This document shows, piece after piece, positions 15,071 through 22,116 of a stretch of DNA of 29,084 bases. This DNA comes from an uncultured Clostridia bacterium. GTDB taxonomy: Bacteria; Bacillota; Clostridia; TANB77; CAG-508. Under the pieces are notes generated by a model that worked only from the letters and a program-made list of their open reading frames with translations, made no database searches and was not told the DNA's origin. Both the position numbers and the translations under genes were made by a program. The stretch lies in the NCBI GenBank assembly GCA_934167685.1, contig CAKPLQ010000018.1, positions 1 through 29,084 of the forward strand. The letters are read 5' to 3'. Each line of letters opens with the position of its first letter. Position 1 is the first letter of the stretch.

Positions 15071-17497
15071 TTATGCTTCTTCTGAATTTGTCCCCATTTT
15101 AAGCTCTTGCAATTTTTCAAGAGTCATAAGAACTTGACGAGGCTTACTTCCCTGATATCCAGAAATAACTCCTCTTTCTTCCATTTGGTCAATAATTCTA
15201 CCAGCTCTAGCATATCCAACTTTAAATCTTCTTTGAATAAATGAAGTTGAAGCCTGACCTGTTTCAACAACAACATCAATAGCATCCATTAAAAATGGGT
15301 CTGTATCATCATCAGGGTCTTGTTCTTGTGTTATTTCTTTGTCTGCTTTATTACCATTTTCAATTGTTTCCAATATATCCTCATTATATGTAGCAACACC
15401 ATTTGATTTTACAAATGACACAATTTTTTCTACCTCATCATCCGATACAAATGCTCCCTGAACTCTGACTGGTTTTGGTGCTCCTGATGGATAGAATAAC
15501 ATATCACCTTTTCCTAATAATTTTTCTGCTCCTACTTGGTCTAATATTGTTCTTGAATCTACTTGAGATGATACTGCAAATGCAATTCTTGATGGTATAT
15601 TTGCTTTAATTATACCTGTAATTACATCAACAGATGGACGCTGTGTAGCTATTATTAAATGCATACCTGCAGCTCTTGCTTTTTGTGCTAATCTACAAAT
15701 TGAATCTTCTACTTCTTTTGCTGCAACCATCATTAAATCTGCTAACTCGTCTATTATTATTACTATTTGTGGTAATGTTCCAATTCCTTCTTTTTCTGCC
15801 ATAGCATTATAACCTTTTAAGTCTCTTACACCTTTTTGTGCAAATAAATTGTATCTGTTGTCCATTTCTTGTACTGCCCAAGCTAGTGCTCCTGCGGCCT
15901 TTTTAGGGTCTGTTACTACTGGAATTAATAAATGTGGAATTCCATTATAAACAGATAACTCTACAACTTTTGGGTCTACCATTACAAATTTAACTTCACT
16001 TGGTTTTGCTTTATAAATTATACTTGTTATTATCGTATTTATACATACACTTTTTCCTGAACCTGTTGCACCTGCGATTAATGCATGTGGCATTTTAGCA
16101 ATATCTGCTATTTCCATATTTCCTGCAACATCTTTTCCTAATGCTACACTTAGTTTTGATTTGCTATCTTGGAATGCATCACTTTCTACAACATCTCTAA
16201 AATGTACTGTTTCTTTTTCTGTATTTGGTACTTCTATTCCAACTGCTTGTTTTCCTGGAATTGGAGCTTCAATTCTTATTGTTTCTGCAGCTAAGTTTAA
16301 TGCAATATCATCAGCTAGGTTTGCAATTTTACTTACACGCACACCTTCTGCTGGTTTTAATTCATATCTTGTTATTGCAGGTCCAACTGATACATTTTCT
16401 ACTTTTGCTTGTACCCCAAAACTATATAAAGTTTTTTGTAATCTAGTTGCAACATCAGTTAAAGCTTTTGCACCACCTTTAATTACTTTCTTCGTTCCTT
16501 TGCTTAATAATTCTACTGGTGGATATTCATAATGTTCATCTTCTACTGCTACAGCATGTTCTAGTTGTAATACCTCTTTTACTTTTTCTTCTTTTGTTTC
16601 TTCTTCTTTCTTAAATAAATTTCCTTCTATAAAGTCGGGTTCCATTTTTGGTTTTTCTTCCATTCCTAATAGAACTAAATCATCTTTTCCATGTTTGAAT
16701 TTTTTTCTTCCTCTTTGTGGTTCTTCTTCAATTGCTCTACCATTTAGATTTATTTTTATTTGTTCTACTTCTTCTGGTTCTTTTGGTTCTTCAATTTCTA
16801 AATACGCTTTTCTATTTTCATTAATATCTTTAGCTCTTTTGCTTTCCTTTTGAATTTGCATTTTTTCAGCATTTCTTGCTTCCATTCTTGCTGCTTTTCT
16901 TTCTTCTCTAGCTTGTAATTTTTCTTCTTGTTTTTCTTTTCTATTTTCAACGCCTGATTGAATCCAATTACTTATTATCTCTGAAATGTCTATTCCAAAT
17001 GTTACAGCAAATAATATTAAAGATACTCCTATGCTTACTATAATAGTTCCAACTTTTCCAAATAACTTAAATAGTGGTACTGCTGCAACAGTTCCTAAGG
17101 CTCCTCCTCCTATGTTATTTTCTCCAAGTGCATATGCATCTTTTACAACATCTGATATATTTTGTTCTATATTTATTTCTCCATTATATATTTCATATAC
17201 ACTAAGTATTACTGCAACAAATATTAATAATAATGCATATTGTAGTATTTTTGATGATATATACCCATCATCATCTTTACAAGCCTTTTTTACTGCTACT
17301 GCAAATGCACCTATTGGCACTATATATTTTATTATTCCAAACATTCCTCCAAAAAAGTCGCTAAGCATTATTCCTATATAACCAGATTCAGTATATATTA
17401 ATACTGTTAGCAAAATACTTAGTATTATTGTTATAATTAACCCAAAATCTGTTGATTGTTTTTTAGTCCTTTTCCCTCTACTTTTTCTTTTTGCCAT
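15071..17497 (-). CDS. ftsK: DNA translocase FtsK/SpoIIIE
   Basis: 808 residues. It pumps DNA through the division or sporulation septum. Four N-terminal hydrophobic segments lie within residues 17-175. A Lys/Arg/Glu-rich linker (about 180-330) precedes the motor domain, which has Walker A GATGSGKSVC (near residue 476), IIIDELADLMM as Walker B and the ATQRPSVDVITG segment. The C-terminal gamma winged helix (RRFKVGYARAGRIIDQMEERGVISG, split over about residues 750-780) reads KOPS-like sites. Start supported by AGAGAGG upstream. It begins only about 30 bp after the terminator of the preceding gene, so its promoter must overlap that terminator or lie upstream. It could be the vegetative FtsK or sporulation SpoIIIE; sequence alone does not separate them. 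Confidence 0.95.
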   Translation of the reverse strand: MAKRKSRGKRTKKQSTDFGLIITIILSILLTVLIYTESGYIGIMLSDFFGGMFGIIKYIVPIGAFAVAVKKACKDDDGYISSKILQYALLLIFVAVILSVYEIYNGEINIEQNISDVVKDAYALGENNIGGGALGTVAAVPLFKLFGKVGTIIVSIGVSLILFAVTFGIDISEIISNWIQSGVENRKEKQEEKLQAREERKAARMEARNAEKMQIQKESKRAKDINENRKAYLEIEEPKEPEEVEQIKINLNGRAIEEEPQRGRKKFKHGKDDLVLLGMEEKPKMEPDFIEGNLFKKEEETKEEKVKEVLQLEHAVAVEDEHYEYPPVELLSKGTKKVIKGGAKALTDVATRLQKTLYSFGVQAKVENVSVGPAITRYELKPAEGVRVSKIANLADDIALNLAAETIRIEAPIPGKQAVGIEVPNTEKETVHFRDVVESDAFQDSKSKLSVALGKDVAGNMEIADIAKMPHALIAGATGSGKSVCINTIITSIIYKAKPSEVKFVMVDPKVVELSVYNGIPHLLIPVVTDPKKAAGALAWAVQEMDNRYNLFAQKGVRDLKGYNAMAEKEGIGTLPQIVIIIDELADLMMVAAKEVEDSICRLAQKARAAGMHLIIATQRPSVDVITGIIKANIPSRIAFAVSSQVDSRTILDQVGAEKLLGKGDMLFYPSGAPKPVRVQGAFVSDDEVEKIVSFVKSNGVATYNEDILETIENGNKADKEITQEQDPDDDTDPFLMDAIDVVVETGQASTSFIQRRFKVGYARAGRIIDQMEERGVISGYQGSKPRQVLMTLEKLQELKMGTNSEEA

Positions 17498-17525
17498 TTT
17501 TCTACCTCTCTTTTACCAATTCGAT

Positions 17526-17565
17526 TAAAAAGGGCACTCCCTTCTTATTCTTGAAAGGCGTGCCC
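17526..17565 (-). terminator. rho-independent terminator after the rsmD unit
   Basis: On the minus strand GGGCACGCC (17565-17557) pairs with GGAGTGCCC (17540-17532), 8 Watson-Crick pairs plus one G-T, around a 16-nt loop, followed by five T. It begins nine bases after the stop of the coiled-coil gene. Confidence 0.88.
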
Positions 17566-17573
17566 CCAATGTT

Positions 17574-18077
17574 TTATTGAAGTTCCTTTTTACTATTTTG
17601 TATTGTTTTTATTGTATCTTCTAGTGAAATTTCCATCAAATTAACAGCCTGACCAAGATTTTTTTCTAAATTAGCTAATGTATCTGTTAATACTTTCTCT
17701 GTTGAGTCAAGTAAATTATTTGCATATTCCTTTGTTCCCTGAGATATTTCTCTTGACATCTGATTTGCAGTTTCTATAATTTCTGCTTTTTGTTCATATG
17801 CTTTTCTTGTTATTTCATGTTCATCAATCATTGAAATAATTCTATTTTCAGCTTCTTTAACTATTCCATCAGCTTCTTTTTGAGCTTCAACTAATATTCT
17901 TTGTCTTTCTTCTTTTACCCATTTTGCTTGTTTTAATTCATCTGGTAATTTTATTCTAATTTCCTTTATTATTTCAAGCATTTCTTCTTTATCAACCATT
18001 CCTTTATTTGTGAATGGTAAATTTTTACTGTTTTCTAATATATCTTCTAATGTTTCTAATAATGTAAAGATTTCCAT
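17574..18077 (-). CDS. small coiled-coil protein linked to rsmD
   Basis: 167 residues. Almost entirely helical with a long coiled coil (about residues 45-165) of the type ILVEAQKEADGIVKEAENRI, reminiscent of DivIVA/F0F1-b-like stalks; no membrane segment. Similar short proteins are found beside rsmD in Clostridia, usually annotated as ATPase-like or hypothetical, a recollection rather than a searched result. The start is an ATG at 18077, three bases past the rsmD stop, so translation is coupled; the CCCC/AAAGGGG stretch inside the rsmD end supplies the ribosome binding site. The function is not known; a structural role in envelope growth would be a guess. A terminator follows. Confidence 0.85.
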   Translation of the reverse strand: MEIFTLLETLEDILENSKNLPFTNKGMVDKEEMLEIIKEIRIKLPDELKQAKWVKEERQRILVEAQKEADGIVKEAENRIISMIDEHEITRKAYEQKAEIIETANQMSREISQGTKEYANNLLDSTEKVLTDTLANLEKNLGQAVNLMEISLEDTIKTIQNSKKELQ

Positions 18078-18080
18078 CGT

Positions 18081-18647
18081 TTACCCCTTTCTAGGTATTC
18101 CTAATTTAAGAAATATTATTGTTGCTCTTCCATATTTTCTTTTGTCAACAATTTGTACTTCTATATTTTTAATTTCTTCTAATATTCTATTTTCATCATC
18201 TGTTTCAACAATTATAATACTTTCTTGTTTTATCATTTTCATTTCAAGTATTTTTCTTATTGATTTAACTATATAATCAGTTGCATATGGAGGGTCTAAA
18301 TATACTATATCAAATTGTTGATTTTTTAATCTATCTAGTCCTGTTTCAAAATCAGCATTTAAAATTTGAGCCTTGTCTTCCATATGAGTTTTCTGAACAT
18401 TTTTCTTTATTATTTCTATAGCAGATTCTTCTTTATCACACAAAACAGCACTTTGCGCTCCTCTGCTTAAAAATTCTAAACCTATTGCACCACTTCCAGC
18501 AAATAAATCTAATACTTTTGCATCTTCAATTTCGCCTTGCATTATATTAAATATTGATTCTTTCACCCTGTCTAATGTTGGTCTTGTGTTCATTCCTTCT
18601 AATGTATACAATTTAGTTCCTTTTGCTTTTCCACTTATAATTCTCAT
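18081..18647 (-). CDS. rsmD: 16S rRNA (guanine966-N2)-methyltransferase RsmD
   Basis: 188 residues. It methylates G966 of 16S rRNA on the assembling 30S subunit. The N-terminus MRIISGKAKG is typical. SAM-binding motif I is LDLFAGSGAIGLEFLSRGA (47-65), and the catalytic DPPY is near residues 117-121 (VYLDPPYATD). Length is normal. It is the first gene of a two-gene unit with the coiled-coil protein. Its promoter lies 36-63 bp upstream, and upstream of that sits a box shared with the sepF promoter. In many Firmicutes coaD follows rsmD; it does not here. Confidence 0.95.
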   Translation of the reverse strand: MRIISGKAKGTKLYTLEGMNTRPTLDRVKESIFNIMQGEIEDAKVLDLFAGSGAIGLEFLSRGAQSAVLCDKEESAIEIIKKNVQKTHMEDKAQILNADFETGLDRLKNQQFDIVYLDPPYATDYIVKSIRKILEMKMIKQESIIIVETDDENRILEEIKNIEVQIVDKRKYGRATIIFLKLGIPRKG

Positions 18648-18682
18648 TCTGTCAAATTTAGCCTTTCTTCTTTTATACTAAT

Positions 18683-18710
18683 ATTTTATTCTTTTTTTCG
18701 ATATTGTCAA
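18683..18710 (-). promoter_or_regulatory. sigma-A-type promoter of rsmD
   Basis: On the minus strand TTGACA (18710-18705), 16 bp, TAAAAT (18688-18683), about 36 bases from the start codon. The -35 is preceded by AAAACAC, as at pth and mutL. Confidence 0.72.
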
Positions 18711-18725
18711 GTGTTTTAACTAAAT

Positions 18726-18772
18726 TGTAATATAGTTTTAATATTTCTGTAACATTGTAATAGTACTGTATA
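18726..18772 (-). promoter_or_regulatory. TGTAAY-repeat box upstream of the rsmD promoter
   Basis: Read on the plus strand, TGTAAT (18726), TGTAAC (18748), TGTAAT (18756) and TGTATA (18767) are clustered. The 20 bases TTTAATATTTCTGTAACATT at 18737-18756 recur identically at 19942-19961 upstream of sepF. The box ends 15 bp before the -35. The pattern resembles WalR (YycF) operators, TGTWAH-N5-TGTWAH, but here the second gap is two bases, not five. Confidence 0.5.
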
Positions 18773-18783
18773 CAAATTATGGC

Positions 18784-18829
18784 AAAAAAACAGAAATTTT
18801 CCTTATAAAAGGATTATTTCTGCTTTTTT
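18784..18829. terminator. terminator after divIVA
   Basis: CAGAAAT (18791-18797) pairs with ATTTCTG (18816-18822), extended inward by TCCTT/AAGGA, with seven A before and six T after. It can act on both strands and starts one base from the divIVA stop. Confidence 0.85.
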
Positions 18830-18830
18830 C

Positions 18831-19319
18831 CTAATCTTCATCTTTATTCATCTCTTTAATAATTTCTGATTGTGAAATTAATAGAGATTCCATTTTTGCT
18901 TTATAAATATCAAATTGTTTCTTGACATCATTAAATTGTTGTTCTTTTATTTTTATTTGTTGCTCAATATTTTCTAAATCTCTAGACACTCCTTCTTTAG
19001 AATTTCTAATTATATTCTCAGCTTCTTTTTGAGCTTCTGAAATAATTTGCTCAGCTTGTTGCTTTGCTACATTTTTCACTTCTTCCGCTGTTGACTGCGC
19101 CATTACTAATGTATTTTGTAATGTTGCTTCAATATTTTTATAATGTTCTAGTGCATTGTTTAATTCATCTATTTTAGTTTTAGATGAAGCAACTTCTTTA
19201 TAATTAGTTTCATAATCTTGCATAATTTCATCTAAAAATTCGTCAACTTCTTCAACATTATATCCATTCATCATTTGTTTGCTAAATTTTTTATTTTCTA
19301 TATCTAATGGTGTAATCAT
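18831..19319 (-). CDS. divIVA: DivIVA-family cell division / polarity protein
   Basis: 162 residues. The N-terminal lipid-binding signature ITPLDIENKKFSKQMMNGYN is followed by VEEVDEFLDEIMQDYE, then a coiled coil to the end. DivIVA proteins recognise curved membrane at septa and poles and recruit division or sporulation factors. Start supported by GGAGG upstream. It lies 31 bp after sepF, a conserved Gram-positive division-gene order, and is closed by a terminator. Length matches the short clostridial form. Confidence 0.95.
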   Translation of the reverse strand: MITPLDIENKKFSKQMMNGYNVEEVDEFLDEIMQDYETNYKEVASSKTKIDELNNALEHYKNIEATLQNTLVMAQSTAEEVKNVAKQQAEQIISEAQKEAENIIRNSKEGVSRDLENIEQQIKIKEQQFNDVKKQFDIYKAKMESLLISQSEIIKEMNKDED

Positions 19320-19350
19320 ATTAGATAGCCTCCATTCTTTTATACCGGTT

Positions 19351-19839
19351 TTAGTTTATGCTATTGTTTTTTAACCAAGAAACAGATAATTTACTTTTTA
19401 TTTCTTCTCTAGCCATTTCATTTGTTATTTCATAATTCATTGGTGCTATTAAAAATATTGAATTAGATATCTTTTGAATATGTCCATCTAAGGCATAAAC
19501 TCCTCCACTAATAAAGTCAACTATTCTTCTAGCAACATCTTTATTAACATATTCCAAGTTAACTATTACTGATTTTTTTTCTTTTAATAAACTACATATT
19601 TCTTCTGATTGTTCAAATGTAGTTGGTTGAGAAATCACCATTTTTACAGATTGATTTTGTCCGTTTAAAGGTACTATTTTTCCTCTCTTTCCAAAAAATC
19701 CTTTTTCTTCTTCTTCATCATAATTTGTTCCTTTATCTTCATATCCATATACATCATCATCTTCATACCCTTCTGCTTCTTCACCTTGGTCTACTCCTCC
19801 GAATAGTCCCCATACTTTGTCCATTATAGCTCCTGCCAT
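19351..19839 (-). CDS. sepF: cell division protein SepF
   Basis: 162 residues. SepF is an FtsZ-binding, membrane-tethering protein that bundles FtsZ and organises the septum. The N-terminal amphipathic helix (MAGAIMDKVWGLFG) should bind membrane. An acidic, Tyr-rich linker (about 20-50) leads to the DUF552 domain, with VVNLEYVNKDVARRIVDF and SGGVYALDGHIQKISNSIFL. The start is fixed by AGGAGG seven bases upstream. It precedes divIVA and has its own promoter, although read-through from the HlyD-like gene is also possible because no terminator separates them. Confidence 0.95.
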   Translation of the reverse strand: MAGAIMDKVWGLFGGVDQGEEAEGYEDDDVYGYEDKGTNYDEEEEKGFFGKRGKIVPLNGQNQSVKMVISQPTTFEQSEEICSLLKEKKSVIVNLEYVNKDVARRIVDFISGGVYALDGHIQKISNSIFLIAPMNYEITNEMAREEIKSKLSVSWLKNNSIN

Positions 19840-19888
19840 TTTTTAACCTCCTAATATTTTACACTTTCGTATTTATAAATTCTAATTA

Positions 19889-19917
19889 AGTATCTATCTT
19901 TTTTTTTCATTTGTCAA
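19889..19917 (-). promoter_or_regulatory. putative promoter of sepF-divIVA
   Basis: On the minus strand TTGACA (19917-19912), 17 bp, GATACT (19894-19889), about 50 bases upstream of the sepF start. The -10 is imperfect. Confidence 0.55.
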
Positions 19918-19930
19918 TACTTTTAAAGAA

Positions 19931-19969
19931 TGTAATCAAAATTTAATATTTCTGTAACATTTTTGTAAT
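19931..19969 (-). promoter_or_regulatory. TGTAAY-repeat box upstream of sepF (WalR-like)
   Basis: On the plus strand TGTAAT (19931), TGTAAC (19953) and TGTAAT (19964) lie 22 and 11 bp apart, so on one face of the helix. The last two form a perfect TGTWAH-N5-TGTWAH WalR-type pair. The box lies wholly between the HlyD-like stop and the sepF -35, ending 13 bp before the latter. Twenty bases are identical to the rsmD box. Confidence 0.6.
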
Positions 19970-19970
19970 A

Positions 19971-21173
19971 TTATTTTTCTAATACTATTTCATCATAATT
20001 ATTTATTTTTTTATTATTTTTTATTTCTTGTGCATTAAGTCCTAGTTCTTGAAGTTCCTCATTTTTATAAGATTCAATTATAGAATATTTATCTGTTTGT
20101 TTTTTTACTTTTACCAATATCTTTGATTGAACTCCTGCTCTATTTCTTGTAACATAATATAATCCATTTTCTTGTTCCAACGCTTGATTAGGTACTTTTA
20201 ATCCAGATACATTCCACCATATAACATCAACCGAAATTTTTCTATGTTCTATTAAATCTTCAGTCATCTTATTCATTTGGAATATAATTGTTCGTTTTCC
20301 ACTTTCTTCATTAATTTGTATAATTTTCGCTTCGTTTTCCTCATTGTTTGATATTCTTATTTGTACCTTATCATTTACTTTAGCTCCCATTGCTTCTTTC
20401 GAATTCATAGTTATAGCTATATAACATTTAAAATTATCTATTATTTTTCCACATTCATTACTTGCAGATATTATCTGTCCAGTTTTTAAATCTAATTTAT
20501 TTAAATAATCTTCATTAAGATTATTTAAGTTATTTGGAGTAAGTACATCTTCTAAACCATCCACTCTATATGACACAATTCCACTTCTTGAAGCTTTTTG
20601 GTATTCCGAATTATTTTTAAAACTTTTTTCTAATTCACTTCTTTCTTTTATTAGTTTTTTGATTTCTTTATTTTCAGTAACATCTCCTATAAAGTTTATT
20701 TTTTTGCTTATTAATGTGTCTATATTTTTTTTATATTCGCTAATCTCTTGATAATTATTTAATGTATTTACATTTTCCATTTTTTCTTCAATTTGATTTT
20801 CAATTGCTTTTATATCTGCAGATGTAACACTTTTGTCTTTTTCTAGCAAGTCTTGTATTTGATAATTAATTTCACTAATTTGAGTGTTTATTTGTTTTTC
20901 TTTATCACTGTAATACCTAAATATAGGCTCATTTATAGCTACTCTTTGTCCTTCTGATGCAATTGCATAAATTCCATTTTTATAATTTTCACTCTTTTTT
21001 ACTTCTTCATCTCTTATAATATATCCAACACACTCATCTTCTTGGGAAACAGTCCCTTGAGATATTATGTATGTATCTGTTGGATGTGATATAAGTAAGT
21101 ATATTGCACTAATTATATACACAATAATTATAAGTGCAGATATAACTAGTACTATTTTTTTTCCATTTCCCAA
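19971..21173 (-). CDS. HlyD-like membrane-anchored periplasmic-adaptor-type protein, TTG start
   Basis: 400 residues. A single N-terminal transmembrane segment (about 6-29) is followed by a barrel-like part, a coiled-coil hairpin (about residues 105-190) and a second beta-rich half (QIRISNNEENEAKII, then a segment ending VPNQALEQENGLYYVTR) typical of HlyD/RND adaptor folds. It would face the outside of the membrane. A TTG start at 21173 is chosen because AAGAAAGGAG lies eight bases upstream and it starts 26 bp after the miaA stop. A frame-matched ATG at 21230 would overlap miaA and has no ribosome binding site. No ABC transporter is adjacent. Its position beside sepF suggests a division or envelope role. 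Confidence 0.85.
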   Translation of the reverse strand: MGNGKKIVLVISALIIIVYIISAIYLLISHPTDTYIISQGTVSQEDECVGYIIRDEEVKKSENYKNGIYAIASEGQRVAINEPIFRYYSDKEKQINTQISEINYQIQDLLEKDKSVTSADIKAIENQIEEKMENVNTLNNYQEISEYKKNIDTLISKKINFIGDVTENKEIKKLIKERSELEKSFKNNSEYQKASRSGIVSYRVDGLEDVLTPNNLNNLNEDYLNKLDLKTGQIISASNECGKIIDNFKCYIAITMNSKEAMGAKVNDKVQIRISNNEENEAKIIQINEESGKRTIIFQMNKMTEDLIEHRKISVDVIWWNVSGLKVPNQALEQENGLYYVTRNRAGVQSKILVKVKKQTDKYSIIESYKNEELQELGLNAQEIKNNKKINNYDEIVLEK

Positions 21174-21198
21174 GTTTATGGCTCCTTTCTTAGAAAAA

Positions 21199-22101
21199 TT
21201 AAATTTGTTCCAAGATTTTAGGCAAATCATTTGGTTTAATCCAAATCGTTTGCTTGTTTTTTCTAAACCATGTCATTTGTCTTTTTGCATATCTTCTTGT
21301 TTCTCTTTTTATTTTTTCTATCATTTCTTCTTTTGTAATATCTGCTTGTAGATATTCTACAACTTCTTTATATCCTAAGCCTTGCATTGCTGTAGGAAAC
21401 TCTTTATATTTTTTTAGTAACTTTTCTACTTCTTCTATTAAACCATTTTCTATCATAATGTCAACTCTTTTATTTATTCTGTCATATAACACTTCTCTGT
21501 TCATATCTATCGCAAAAACTTTGTAATCATATTTTACACCTTTTTTTCTAGATTCTTGTTCTTGCTCAGTCTTATTTTTTCCTGTTGCCTTATAGATTTC
21601 TAATATTCTTAATATTCTTTTTTGATCATTAGAGCTAATTTTTTTTACTGCTTCCGGGTCGATTTTTTTTGCTTCAGCATATAGAGCCTCTAATCCTTCT
21701 TTTTGTGCTCTTTTCTCTAATTCTTTTCTATATTCTTCATCTATTTTTATATCTTGATATTCTATCCCATATATCAAACTATCCACATATAAGCCAGTTC
21801 CGCCAACTACTATTGGTGTTTTCCCTTTTGCAAGAATTTCTTCTATTGCATTTTCCGCATCTTTTTTAAATTCTGCTACACTATACCTCTGATTTGGTTC
21901 TACGAAATCTATTAAATAGTGTTTTATTCCTTGCATTTCTTCTATAGTCGGCTTTGCTGTTCCTATATTCATATCTTTATATATTTGCATAGAATCACTT
22001 GAAATTATTTCTCCATTAATTTTTTGTGCTAATTGAATTGATAATGCTGTTTTTCCTGATGCTGTTGGGCCACATATAACTACTACTTTCGGTTTGTCCA
22101 T
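21199..22101 (-). CDS. miaA: tRNA dimethylallyltransferase MiaA
   Basis: 300 residues. It prenylates A37 of UNN-decoding tRNAs. P-loop GPTASGKT (11-18), then the tRNA/isoprenoid contact segment IISSDSMQIYKDMNIGTAKP, PIVVGGTGLYVDSLIYG, and the QMTWFRKN end motif. Length is normal. It follows mutL by 15 bp, a common bacterial order (mutL-miaA); hfq, which often comes next, is absent here. Confidence 0.96.
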   Translation of the reverse strand: MDKPKVVVICGPTASGKTALSIQLAQKINGEIISSDSMQIYKDMNIGTAKPTIEEMQGIKHYLIDFVEPNQRYSVAEFKKDAENAIEEILAKGKTPIVVGGTGLYVDSLIYGIEYQDIKIDEEYRKELEKRAQKEGLEALYAEAKKIDPEAVKKISSNDQKRILRILEIYKATGKNKTEQEQESRKKGVKYDYKVFAIDMNREVLYDRINKRVDIMIENGLIEEVEKLLKKYKEFPTAMQGLGYKEVVEYLQADITKEEMIEKIKRETRRYAKRQMTWFRKNKQTIWIKPNDLPKILEQI

Positions 22102-22116
22102 ATTCTCTCCTTGATT

